From: Microcebus murinus
Lineage: Eukaryota > Chordata > Mammalia > Primates > Cheirogaleidae
Reading direction: 5' to 3'
Length of the DNA stretch: 64,000 nt
Assembly (NCBI RefSeq): GCF_040939455.1
Contig: NC_134124.1
Span: forward strand, 31,199,138-31,263,137
Each line of letters starts with the position of its first letter. Position 1 is the first letter of the stretch. A program made the position numbers and the translations under genes. A model generated the notes under the pieces. The model saw only the letters and a list, made by a program, of their open reading frames with translations, was not told the DNA's origin and searched no databases. Shown in pieces: positions 35,316 to 47,021 of the stretch.

Positions 35316-37274
35316 CTCAGAATTGGGAATGACTGAAGCTATGCAGAGAATACGAACATGGATCCCTAAGCCCCCGTCTTCCTCAGAGCTAGCTTGTTGT
35401 TGTAGTTGCTGTTGTTAGCCCTTCCTGGTAATCTAAGACCCACATACGTCTGTGTACACAGTTCCGCAAAAATTAGTATCAAGAGGGAGCAACCAGTCTT
35501 GGAAGACTGTAGGTATCTACGTCATTTAGAAATGCCATCCCTACAGGGCAAACTACCCCGGTTCCCTATAATCACACAAAATTATAGGAGACTGGGTGTG
35601 CAGGAGAGGGCTGGGATTGGATAAATTCTGAAGAGCTCACGATACAGACATTCAGGGGCCTCCAGGACACGTGGGTAAAAATCAGGATGTCAAAGTTAAA
35701 TCCAATCTGACAAAATACGGCCAGAGGTCAGGCTTGGAGGTCAGGAGAGGGGAACCTGCAGCAGGGAATGCAGGAACAGGGACGAAGAGCACCTCCCTGG
35801 AGCTATTCCAAAAGTGGCTCTATCTAACTAGTCCTAGTTCCCACGGTTAGTTAGTTCAGAGTTGTCATTTGGTGACAACGTATGGGACCGACTTTCTGCA
35901 CCTCTGAGGCGCTGAGAGCTCAGGCGAGCCACCCGTCAGCCTTGCCTTTGCAGAGTGTGGTCTTTGACCGCCCTCCGATTGCTTCTCACCAAATAAGGCA
36001 TCAACCACAGTTGGTAGGGAGGCAAGAGCGTACGTAGGCCCTCCCCGCCCTGTGCCCACTCCCCAACCTTTGATTTGGTGCCATCATTGTCCTCCATCAG
36101 TGCTGTTCTTCTCTAGGTGTCTCTCCCAGCCAAATGTCCCCATGCAACCCAAACAGCTTCATTCCCTCCCACGTGCCCAGTGGAAATAGAAGTGTCAACT
36201 TGCTCAACACATTAAGGGAAAAAGTGAAGTCCCTGCCCGCTCTGTGTGACACAGCTTGAGATGACCACGCAGGATGTCCCTGTAGAAGAGGTCCTGTTGG
36301 ATGCCACGGGCGACCTGTGTTCTCTCCCAGGTCCTCGTGGCCAGGCTGCTAATGAGGGACCTCGGAATCTGTGGGGTTCTCAGACGCTAGTGGATCCATT
36401 CTCCAGCCCATTAAATGTGGATCCCCAGAGTTCTAATCAAAATCACCTATTATTACAGCCCTCACCACGGAGTAATGACAGGGCCTTACCTTAGAGACAC
36501 CCATGGGGATTTCCCTTGTGAAATCTCCCATCCTATAGCTTTTAGAACTATGGCTACAAAGGGTCAGCTTTTATGACCTTATTCTTCTAAGATTTTTCAA
36601 TATATCAGCGGTAATGTCCCTAATGGGGCCCAGAAGTCTGACCCCCAGATCTTCAGTTACTCAATTCTCTATATTTTTTTTCTTCTATTATAAAAGGTAG
36701 CCTCCCTATGTCTGCATCATAAAACCAAATTGGGAGTTTGGATGGAGGAAATACTGATTTAATAACCCTGCTTGAAAGGTTAAAGTTCTTAAAGATAAAT
36801 GGATTGCAGGAGGCAAAGCTGCATTCACCGAAAACATGGGAGAGACCAATAACATGACAAGAAAGGTTAAAACGACCTTTTGCATACATCATTCGGAGAG
36901 AGGAGGGTACCAGGCCAATGACATTGCCAGTCTCAGAATTTCTTTCTCTCCCATAAAGATTGTACCCAGCTGGGCGAGTAGAATTTCAAGTGATTTCTCA
37001 ACTTTCTCACTGTCCCACCCAGTCTTATTTAAATGTCCAGAGTGAATTAGCCATCCACCAACATAAGCAAGCCACGTGGGTCATTAGGAAAGGATGAAAT
37101 CTCACCTATTGATTTCTGCTACCCAAAAAGAATGAACCGAGGTGATTCATATGCTGTTTTCAAAATAGGAAATGGGATCAGAAAGTCCAGATCAGCACTT
37201 TTTCTTCCATTTAGCTTTTTTTCTTTCTGATATTCATCATAATCATAACCTTCAAACAATTTACCTGAAATGGC

Positions 37275-37302
37275 CATGGCAACGAAATCAATAGTTGCCA
37301 TG
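37275..37302. promoter_or_regulatory. RFX-like inverted motif pair
   Basis: CATGGCAAC at 37275-37283 and its exact inverse GTTGCCATG at 37294-37302, spaced by 10 bp. Each contains an RFX half-site, and the first extends to a 12/14 match to the palindromic GTTGCCATGGCAAC site. Binding is inference. Confidence 0.35.
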
Positions 37303-38503
37303 CTTCGTCTTTTGCTGCATAAACATCGCTGTGCTGTTAACAAATTTGCCCAAGAAAAGGAAAGGATACATCCATAAGGTTTCCCCCAGTGGTGTCTGGG
37401 GGAGTGGGAAGGTGATGAGAGGCATTGACGTATCAGTTTAAGTCAGCCATGTTTTCATGTCAGTTTCATGGTTGAGTCATTTTTCAATGACATTTAACTT
37501 CATAAATGTAATTCATGGCTCTTCAGGGGTTTATAGTACATATTGTTTGTAAAACTCCTTGACCTCCTTTTTTATCCTTAGGGATGGAAATTGCATTCAC
37601 AACCCTTTTTTGTCAAACCTACAGAGGGCCCAAGACTAAATGAGTTCTAATGATTTCAGCTGCCAGGGGGCTGGTGTTCCACGGCACATGGTACTTAGCT
37701 GGTAAAGGCCACTGTCCCCCTTTTAAGTATAACACTGCTTCTATTTATAAGGCTTCGTAAAATGCCATAGTCTCTCCTGCCTGCTAATGACTCACTCTAA
37801 GGACGTGGCCACAAGACCATCTTATGAAACTGGAACCAAATTTAAAATTCATAGTGAAATTGCTCCTCTTCAAGTTTGAATTTAGTTATTCCATCAGCTG
37901 CTGTAATTATATAGCACGGAGAGCATATTTACTGGTATCACTGACCAGAGAAAGGGTTAGCTTATATTTTTAGATACAATAAATGGTTCTTTTGATGGCA
38001 TTCTAGTACTGGGCTAATAAATCTCCACGGATTTTTCTCCTTCCTTCATAGCATAATTCAGGGTAGAGAAGAGAGAGCTAATTTATCTGGAAGAAAAATG
38101 CCATTTTCATTTTTTTAGTATATTACTCTTTATTATTTCATCCTTCTAAGAAAAAGATTATGATATATTTTTTGAAAGCTCCTAGCTGTTGGCACCTCAC
38201 CAAACATTTTAAATGGCTAATTATAGGTTGAGAGCAATTTTTAAAGCAATAACAGATATTTTGATTTTGCTATTTTAAAAATGGGGACAGAGTAAAAAAA
38301 ACTAGAATTTCAGGATTTCTTTTATTAGAAAAATATGATCATGATTGATTCTGAATGTTACTTCATAATGTGCAGGTCCCAAAATATGGATTTTTTTCCC
38401 CCAGAAGTAAGAAGTGTTAGCGCCACTTCTTTTTCCCATCAGCCCTTCCCACTGGGGGTTTGACCCACAAATGGGGGTCCTTCACTCTCTCTGCCTTTGT
38501 GTC

Positions 38504-38566
38504 TTCAGCACCTACTGTATTCCCTTCAGCACCTACTGTATTCCCTTCAGCACCTACTGTATTCCC
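38504..38566. repeat. Three perfect tandem copies of a 21-bp unit
   Basis: The unit TTCAGCACCTACTGTATTCC plus C occurs three times without mismatch, which implies a recent duplication. Confidence 0.97.
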
Positions 38567-38719
38567 TTCCCCGTGTCGGGCACGAGACACGAAGGGCCTG
38601 CACAGCCCCTTTGCAAATGTCTTCTATGCACTTGAAACTTTCCGCTCAAATGTACATCCACATGTGCCCTACCCTCCGAAGTGGAGCAAATGTGAAGAAG
38701 ATAGCAGGAGGGTTTATAT

Positions 38720-38931
38720 CGGGGGTCCTCAAACTTTTTAAACAGGGGGCCAGTTCACTGTCCCTCAGACCGTTGGAGAGCGCGGTGCACACTCTACACA
38801 TGCGCACTGTGGGCCTGGGACCAGTCGGCCGCTAAGCAGGACAGGCAGCGTCGGCAAAAACACCCAGTGGGCCAGATAAATGTCCTCGGCATGCCACATG
38901 TGGCCCTCGGGCCGTAGTTTGAGGACGCCTG
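38720..38931. mobile_element. Non-autonomous hAT transposon with intact target duplication
   Basis: The 212-bp element has terminal inverted repeats CGGGGGTCCTCAAACT and, as inverse complement of the other end, CAGGCGTCCTCAAACT (14 of 16 identical). It is bounded by a perfect 8-bp duplication, GTTTATAT, at 38712-38719 and 38932-38939, the hAT hallmark. No transposase is encoded. By recollection it resembles young hAT families spread among some mammals, but the family is not determined. Confidence 0.9.
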
Positions 38932-40766
38932 GTTTATATCATCAGGAATCATATTCCCCAAGACAATGAATTCAACTTTGACGTAACCAAATCATGTAAC
39001 ATCATCATAAACATCTCCGGCTAATAATAAAGTCGCTAAAATTCACCTTTCTGAGAGTGTACTCCTGATTACATGCAAAAAAATCACTTTTCTGCCATGG
39101 CTCAGTTTGGAACTGACTTCCATAAATAATATCTTCCTGAGAATATCCAAATGAGATCCTGAGAAACATCTCTTAACACTAAAAATTATTATTTTTGACT
39201 CAAGGGAGAGCTGCTCTTTGGAAGCTTCATGGAATATTGTGATTTCTAATAAGTGCATATTTTTTACGTCTGATGCCCCCTAGGACTAGCTAGTTTGTGA
39301 CATGGATAATATAAATAATGTCATATTTAGAGCCAGTGTATTATCAGTATTAAAATACATTGTTATTTTCTGCTCTACCATAAAGAAAAAAAAACACCCA
39401 ACATGAATAATGTAATAGGAGACCCTAGAAAAAGCGGGGACTCCAAGGGGTTTCCATCTCAGTGTAATTGTGAATTATTTAGAGACCAAAAGTCTTGCAT
39501 ATTTCAATCTTGGCATTAGGCAAGGGGTGAAAACAAAATTTTCTCTGAGAATTTGACCTATAAAATGGCACAAGGGATTGAATTACATGATCACCGTGGT
39601 CCAAAACATCTCAAGACAGGAATTTAAAGTGGTCTCAAGCTAGCCGCGCCTCCATGTGATAGAGGAGGCAATGCCAACAGGCCTGATTCCAAAGCTGTTA
39701 AAATGAGGGAAATGTGTGTCTTAATCAAATAAGGTGACAAGACGTCACATCCCTCTGATCCACAAAGCAACATCTGAGCCCTCTGCAAGGGCACCGTTCT
39801 TTGTTCAAACCCCATATTGCCCAGAGTCCTCTTCTCCAAATGCCATCACATCATTTCCTGCGAACACCTAGGGAAGCTCACCCTGTTGATCCAGCCCTTA
39901 GGTTGAATGGGGGTCCAAGGCTTGAGATCACGTTCTCATGCAAAAAGTCCTGTCCTCAAGAATGGGCTTTTGCAACTCACTTCTCTCCTCACTTTGAATT
40001 GATTCCTGAGTAATAATCTTCAGGTTACCTGCTGGATATACAAGCACTCTGATTATTAATGTCTAAACAATCAGATTGTGAAACAAGCAAGAACCACAAT
40101 GACTGGAATCTAACCATTAACCCATCTGATTGACTATCTGGTGGAAGGTCAGTGCCATGGCCAAAGATATCCATCCAGTCTACTCATATTAGATAATTAC
40201 CTATAGGAAGGTTATCCTTTTTGGACCAATTCCACACCCGACTTCACCTGTTCTATCCTGCATTTACTAGCTCCTTCAGTAGGTGTGTGCTCAGAGAATG
40301 AAAACTAATTTTAGACTTAACCTAAGTGAAACTTAATTAGGAAAGTGACTCATTTATAAGTTTCATTGGTTTTCTTTTTAATCTTTTGTTACCTTTTGAA
40401 GTCAAGTATTAGTAAAGGTAGAACGAGCCTCTTTACTTCTCTCCCTTCTAGTGAGGGGTAATTGGGTTTGCCGGTACATGTAGAGACATGACAGTACGCA
40501 CGATCTGATTGCAGAAGCAATGCAGTTGAGATGCTGATGTTTATAAGCTCAAGATTCTAAAGGCAGAATGACACACCTCTGTATCTGGTTTCCCCCAATT
40601 CTGCTTGAGAAATCCCCCTTTTCTTTTTCTTGCATCTTCTTCAAGTGTGAGATTTGGTATCTTCACAAATAAAAAGCCTTTTAGGTTTTGTGAGTGTTCT
40701 TCCAGAGACCTCGTAAGTATTACCTGGGCTGCTCCATTTGCGTGCAAGAGGACAGGAACCGGGTGA

Positions 40767-41144
<378 letters not shown>

Positions 41145-41676
41145 TAGCCTGGGATAAGGGGACTTCGGTCAATCACTTAGTGCCTTTCTCTTCTCCTCAA
41201 TCGTGGAGTCTGTGATCTTTGAGGGAAAAAAGAAAAAAACAAAACAAAACACTATGTTGGTTTTCAGGCCTTATTGAGTCCATCACCGCAAACGGATGAG
41301 GGGCCCAGGAGGGATGGTTCCATTTGCATTATAGGTTTTCTCCTGTACGCTCCCCAAAGGTACCAGAAAACAAAACAGAACAATCCAGTCCCAGACACAC
41401 GGAATGGAACGTCCTATAAAACAGAAAAGGGGCTCCCTCGGGGTGCTGCGTGATCCTGTTCTAAAGCTCGGCGATACTCCAGTGACAGGGAAATAATGAA
41501 GTTGTGCTGTACACTTTATTTTCCTAAAATTAAGAGTATGTGTCTTACCTCCCGAGTGACCTTAAAACTGGAACGGTTCAACAGTTCAAGCCAGCCCCAA
41601 CCTTTCTGACAAGTGCCTCTCCAAGCAAGCCATCATCATTCCGCCCCCTTCCTCCGGGTAGTGAGACAGCTGTCAG

Positions 41677-41690
41677 ATTGCCATGGCAAT
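41677..41690. promoter_or_regulatory. Perfect 14-bp palindrome resembling an RFX X-box
   Basis: ATTGCCATGGCAAT is its own inverse complement and contains TTGCCATGGCAA, the core of the palindromic RFX site. It lies about 620 bp after the EGF4-5 exon. Confidence 0.4.
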
Positions 41691-41884
41691 TGGGAAGGGA
41701 ATGTATGTGAAGCTTTGCCTACAATGGGAAAGAAATGAATATTTCATTCCAAAAGGAAAAAAAAAAAAAGAGTCAGTTAAAACGGGCTATTTTGGGATGT
41801 CTTCTCATCCCACTCGACTCTGGCTTCAACTCCGATGCCGGTGGTCCTGGCAAAGCTCCGCGGAGGGTGGGAGGAGGCAGCGGT

Positions 41885-42045
41885 CCTGGATCCAAGGCCC
41901 AGTTGTGCTAGGGACATGCCATGTGACCTTGAGCGAGTCACTGACCCCCTCCCCTATCTGGCTTCCCCTCCCCTGGCATGACGAGCCATGCCTCGCTCAG
42001 TAGACTGTCGTGAGGATGAATGTCTGGCACGTGCTTGTCCTCGCG
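41885..42045 (+). repeat. MIR SINE
   Basis: CATGTGACCTTGAGCGAGTC and GTGAGGATGAATGTCTGGCA fit a diverged sense MIR. Confidence 0.65.
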
Positions 42046-42412
42046 TGAGAGATCTGGAACGCCGGAGCGTGCATATCTGTCTGTCTGTCTCCTCCCCAAG
42101 CACAAAAGACTTTGAGCTCCTTTGAGAAAGAGGCTGTGTAAATGCAGCACGATCACAGCGGTCATTATTACAGCGCCAAGGTGCCAGTCTGGGTCGCGGG
42201 TGGGTCTGCAGTCATCGCGGGAATGGAGCAGCACGGCCCCCAACTGGCCTCTCGGGCTCGGTGGGTTCAGGCTGTCCAGGGAGGGAGGAATCTCAGCCTG
42301 CCAGGGAGTCAGGGGCCACCAGATATGTCTTTGCAGGTGGGCACCTCCCGGTTAGCTTTGCCAAACTGGAACAGTGCCTGCCCTCCTCTTGCAACGGTCC
42401 CCATCTCTAGAA

Positions 42413-42600
42413 GAGTGGTTCTCACACCCCAGTGAGTCTCAAAGCCGCCTGGGGGACTCGTTCTAACAACACTTTCTGAGCCCCGCTCCCAATGTGTCTA
42501 ATTCACTTGCTCCAACCAGGGCATAAGACTTTACGTTTCTAGTAAGTTCCCAGGTGGTACTGACGCTGCCGGCACAGGGGCCAGGCTTTGAGAACCACTG
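42413..42600 (+). mobile_element. MER5A (hAT-Charlie, non-autonomous), with target duplication
   Basis: The ends are GAGTGGTTCTCA and TGAGAACCACTG, with CTAGTAAGTTCCCAGGTGGT inside. It is bounded by a perfect 8-bp duplication, CTCTAGAA, at 42405-42412 and 42601-42608. Preservation of both duplications is notable for so old an element. Confidence 0.9.
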
Positions 42601-42763
42601 CTCTAGAAAAAAGACGTCACGATGAATGAACACCCAGCCCGTGGACAGACGTCCCTCCAAAGGTGGCAGAGCTGCTGGGCCCCGGGGCCACGCGTGCGGT
42701 CTGGCCTCCGTGGAGGGTTTCGCCAGCTGTGGTGTTGAGCTGTAATCATTGTTTTTCTTCCAG

Positions 42764-42949
42764 AAGTGTGCTCAGTAGACTGTGGCACTCACGGCGTCTG
42801 CATCGGGGGAGCCTGCCGCTGTGAAGAGGGCTGGACAGGCGCAGCGTGTGACCAGCGCGTGTGCCACCCCCGCTGCATTGAGCACGGGACCTGTAAAGAT
42901 GGCAAATGTGAATGCCGAGAGGGCTGGAATGGTGAACACTGCACCATTG
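42764..42949 (+). CDS. TENM3: TENM3 exon: EGF-like repeats 6 and 7 (proximal donor form)
   Basis: Encodes [20 protein letters not shown] to GEHCTI. Both EGF6 and EGF7 have six cysteines. The acceptor is TTTTTCTTCCAG and the proximal donor ATTG|GTAGGCA. The exon is 186 nt, phase 1-1. A second donor 27 nt further on would add residues GRQTAGTET before the split Asp codon ([10 protein letters not shown]). This agrees with the known TENM3 sequence [12 protein letters not shown] between EGF7 and EGF8. EGF8 itself is not in the window, so the following intron is at least 21 kb long. Confidence 0.96.
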
Positions 42950-42976
42950 GTAGGCAAACGGCAGGCACCGAAACAG
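42950..42976 (+). CDS. TENM3: TENM3 alternative exon extension (9-residue splice insert, distal donor form)
   Basis: The 27 nt between the two donors are open and in frame, giving GRQTAGTET and the first base of the following Asp codon. Teneurins 2-4 are known to splice a short insert in or near this EGF7-EGF8 linker, and 9 residues is the TENM3 length. The distal 5' site here reads ACAG|GCACAT, a GC donor instead of GT, so use would give a GC-AG intron. The family sequence supports this end; use in this species is inference. Confidence 0.8.
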
Positions 42977-44721
42977 GCACATATTGCTTTATTTTCATAA
43001 ATCGTAGATCTATAGTGACGCTCGCGCATTGCAACTGGCTGTTCCTTCAGGGACACAAGTGCTCTCCAACATTCCTGCTGCCTCTCCAAATCTCCCAGGG
43101 GACAGGGGAAGGGAAGAATGAGATCCCTAATTGGAAAGAGCTTTCCCTTCTTTCCAGGATTCCAGGTTGGGAGGAAAGGGGCTGGAGCAGATAAGAAAAC
43201 CCGTCCAAACGACCAGTCTTGGGGAGGGAGAAATGCACACGCATGGGAAATTGTCAGTGCCTGGAGGTTGCAAGCTCCCCAAATCACAGTGGTCTGCAGC
43301 CCTTCTCGTTTCAAGTGCTCTCCCAGCTGGCTTCATCACTGGGTCCCTGCTTGCTGGCAACAATGTGAACTCACTGAAGACCAGGTTGGGTGCAGGCAGG
43401 ACTCCCGGGTGTCCTGGGTAGCCAGGTACCACTATAAGAGGTTCTAGCATCTCCTTGCTGGCCCAGGCTTCATCACTGGACTCCCGACCCTCTCTGTCCC
43501 CACCACCATCATTAAATGTCTCCTTCTCTGGTCCCCTTTCATTCTCACACGGCCATCTCTCTATGTAAGCTTCTTAAGCAAGAATATTTTTAAAGATCAT
43601 TTTATTGTTAAGAAGAAATAGTTCTAACGCCCCTTCATTTCTGTTTTTCTTTGGTTTTTGTCATTATTGTGACTCGGGGGAGGGCAGTGCTAGATTGAAT
43701 ATTCCCTATTTATCCCTTTGACAGAGGTGTTGGAAGCCAACGCACTTTGGCTTTCCCCATCTCTCAGACAGTGGGGACTACAGAGTAGACTACATAAGCA
43801 TCATTTTGTTTCCAGCTTTGGCTTTCATTGCTTAAGTGGGTCAAACCTAGGATCCATTACATCCCAACCTGGCTAATCCACTGGCCTGCGTGGAAACCGT
43901 CAGGGAAGTTTCCATCCAAACTGCTGTTTGCCCCTTTGAAGGTACCTCTGATTGCAGCCATCAAGTCTGGGATCCTTCCTGCTGTCCTGGCCCAAAGAAA
44001 CCCCAGCCACAGATGGGCCGCCTGGAGTGAGAGACGGGGTCAGGAGCTTGCCCAGGGCTGACTCGTGAGATCAGACTCAGTTTCCCATGCTGTTCATTTG
44101 GGTGGTTAAGCAGAGACAAAGTGGACTGCCTCTGCGTTAGATTTCCCCCAGCGCCATCTAATTGGGCATCCGAGGGGCAGCGTACCAATCAGGGCCGCAA
44201 CCATAGCACTGGGACCTTGCTGGGACAGTCTGTTGGCAGTGAATTGTTTTTGCAATCTCTCGATGACGCTCCAGGTCCTGCTCCCCTGCAGCCGCTTTTA
44301 TCTTCAGTTCCCTGCAGAGTCTGGGGCATAATTCCAGAGATTTTCGAGGGAGGGCTGTGCACAGCCCAATACCAAGACAGTCCTCACAATAGCTTCCCCC
44401 ATCAGGGGCGTTCCTCTTGATGTACTATTGCATGCCCGGGGTGATTTCAATAGAGACGTCTCCCCCTCCCCGATATCTCCAGTGCCCCCAGTTCCTCCCC
44501 CCCTCAAAAGCTCTTGCCAATCAACAACCTTGATGTAGATAATCCTACTTTCTCTCAATTCATACACTCCAACCTCACTCCCCTTTGCTCCCCTCCTCCC
44601 ACTTCTGGGGGGAAGGGAGCCCGGGTTAGCGTTCCCACAGCGATGCCTGCCGGCTCTCTCCTACCTACAACCCATCTTTACTCTGGAAACAGCTCCCAGG
44701 AGGGCAGTCCAGACGGATTAG

Positions 44722-45035
44722 AGCAGGAGTCTGCAAACGACGGCCAGGGGGCCAAATCTGGCCTGCTGCCTGTTTTCCTACGGCTTACGAGCCAAGAATA
44801 GCTTTTACGTTTTTTTAAAGGTAGGAGAAAAATGCAAAGAAAAATATTTCCTGACACGTGACAACTGTGTGAAATTCCAGTATCGGTGTCCCCAAACAAA
44901 GTGCTACTCGAGGACAGCCACACCCATCCGTTGACGTCTTGGCAGCTTCCACCCTTCGCCTCAGCATAGAATAATTATGACAGAGCCTGCACGGCTGCAA
45001 AGCCCTGTGTTATCGGCCCTTTACAGAAAACAACT
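44722..45035. mobile_element. Non-autonomous DNA transposon relic, same family as 12597
   Basis: GAGTCTGCAAACGACGGCCA, GGCCAAATCTGGCCTGCTGC, GAATAGCTTTTACG and the end GGCCCTTTACAGAAAACAAC belong to the family of the 12597 copy, but this copy keeps a longer interior. Confidence 0.65.
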
Positions 45036-45654
45036 GGCTGAACCCTGAATTGGAGAGTAGCACGAGTCTTAGTGGAGAGAGAGGAGGAAAGGGAGGCAGG
45101 TTCACAGCGTGGTAAGAAAAGGACACCCAGTGTGGCGTGGAGGTTACCAGGGACTCACGCCAGATATCACAGAGTGGGAGTGGCGAGAAGGCAGTAAGTA
45201 GATGAGTTGAAATGTTTCCGGGACCTCTGAAATGAGATGGGAAGGTGACGACTTTGGTCTCAGTAGAGAGTGGTTGAGGATATGGCCAATAAGAGAACAG
45301 GGATATTTTGGTCGAGCTAGCCCTTCGTGTGAGATGAATTGGAAAAAGGTGTTTCTGCTACTTGAAGTGTTCTGTTCGAGTTTCAAATGTCTGCGAGCTG
45401 ACATGCATGCGTTCTGGAGAGACGCAGAGAAGGTGCAAATTGGCATGCCAGGTGCAGTTCCTCAAATGAAGAGGGCGCTGGGCAAGGGGGGTCTGTTATT
45501 CAGAACTACAATCCCCTGTGACTTTAGAGGTCACGCTATGTTAGCTATAAGGATTTTTATTAGGAAAGCCTTTTCTTGGGAGAAATTAGGGCTCTGTATT
45601 TTTATTAGTAGGATAAGTGCCATGCCCTCGTAGTTATGTTTATTGTGCTTTCTT

Positions 45655-45680
45655 TATCAACAACAACAACAAAAAAAAAC
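45655..45680. repeat. (CAA)n and A-rich simple repeat
   Basis: Four to five CAA units followed by an A run. Confidence 0.85.
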
Positions 45681-46280
45681 CAACGCCAAACATACCTTGA
45701 TTGGTGAGATTTGCTATTCAGAAAGTAGAGGGATATTTGTATGCACATAATTGCTTCTTTTGCTTTTCAACCTCTGGCTCCCAGAGCTGTTTCCTGGAGT
45801 TTCAGTCTTTTAGTTTGAGCAGACACTACTGTCATTTTATTTAAAGTAAATGCCACAATTTACAAGCCCAGAGTTAGTCCTTCTCCTCAGGGATACAGAC
45901 AGAGAGGAAAGGGATACTCTTTGGTCCTTTCCAAGCGGAGCCTCAAATGCTCTATTTTGAAATGGAAATAAATAAAAGTGAAATGGCACCCAGTCAGCAA
46001 ACAATGCATGGGGAAATTGGGAGTAAGGCAGAATTGGGGTGGTTAGTGTTAAGTACTTGGGTTGTCTGTGGCCTATTTTCAAAAGGTCAAAGTGAGTAAG
46101 GTAGTTTTCTTGGGACCGTTGCAAATAGTCAACTGAACAATTCACATCAGCACTTGTGGACTCGGTTTATGGTTCTGAAGGAAGCAGGAAGACAGAGGGG
46201 GGAAGGATGAGGATAAAAGCACAGAGTTCTAAAAGTCAGCCAAGTAGGAGCACTGGGACCTGCCCTTGCTAGGTCAAATG

Positions 46281-46348
46281 CCACCATTCATGTGTATCCT
46301 TGGAATATATTAGCATTATTTGGACAGGCTGCAGTTTACTTTTATAGA
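46281..46348 (+). repeat. Dispersed direct repeat, copy 1
   Basis: Reads CATTCATGTGTATCCTTGGA and onward through TTAGCATTATTTGGA; about 90% identical by eye to 46614-46680. It does not match a repeat family I recognise. Confidence 0.85.
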
Positions 46349-46613
46349 GCACCTGGATCTATCCATGTTTGGTCAAATGTCTTTCTGGAATTTGCAGCCA
46401 AATTATTTCTATTTGGAAATTTAGCACAGATTGCTAAAGATTTAAATATAAGGTATAACATTTTGATGTCAACTGTCAGAGCTCAGTTATTGGCAGGCTG
46501 GGTTGTACCAAGCAATGATTTTCACATTACCCCTCTCTAACAAGTTAAATACAAGGTATGGCTAAAATCTACAGAATTGTGTAGATAAGAAATATACTTT
46601 TTGAATCTAAATC

Positions 46614-46680
46614 AACCACAATTCATGTGTATCCTCGGAATATATTAGCATTATTTGGATAGGCTACGTTTACTCTTATG
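46614..46680 (+). repeat. Dispersed direct repeat, copy 2
   Basis: Second copy of the 46281 repeat, same orientation, starting about 333 bp later. Confidence 0.85.
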
Positions 46681-46961
46681 AATAAATCAGAAGGCACATT
46701 GTGTGGTTAGAAGAGTTTTATTCTTCAAACATAATCTTAAAATGGGTTGTTTGTGTCATATGCCACCACTGCCACAACCCCTTAATAATACTGGGGACTA
46801 ATGGAGACCAGACATGGGCTGTAACACCAGGGCATGAAGGAACTATAGAGTTTTCATTAGGTCAAAATCACTGTGAACTATAGTAAACTTAGGTAAGCAT
46901 CTCACGTCATAAAGAGATAAGGTAGATGTCACCATGTTTTGTGAGCAAAATAGTTGGGCAA

Positions 46962-47021
46962 CGCCACGCCATTCACTCCAGCCCAGGCAACATAGTGAGA
47001 CTCTGTCCCCCCCAAAAAAAT
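46962..47021 (+). mobile_element. Severely 5'-truncated Alu 3' end (about 60 bp)
   Basis: CACTCCAGCCCAGGCAACAT and AGTGAGACTCTGTC followed by an A-rich tail. It is flanked by AAAATAGTTGGGCAA (46947-46961) and AAAATAGTTGAGCAA (47022-47036), a 15-bp duplication with one mismatch. Confidence 0.85.

Noticed and set aside
41995..42008. GCTCAGTAGACTGT also occurs in the EGF6-7 exon at 42770
   Set aside because: A single 14-bp match with unrelated flanks and inside a MIR; most likely coincidence.
42772..43314. 180-codon antisense open frame over the EGF6-7 exon
   Set aside because: Shadow of the sense exon extending by chance into the intron.
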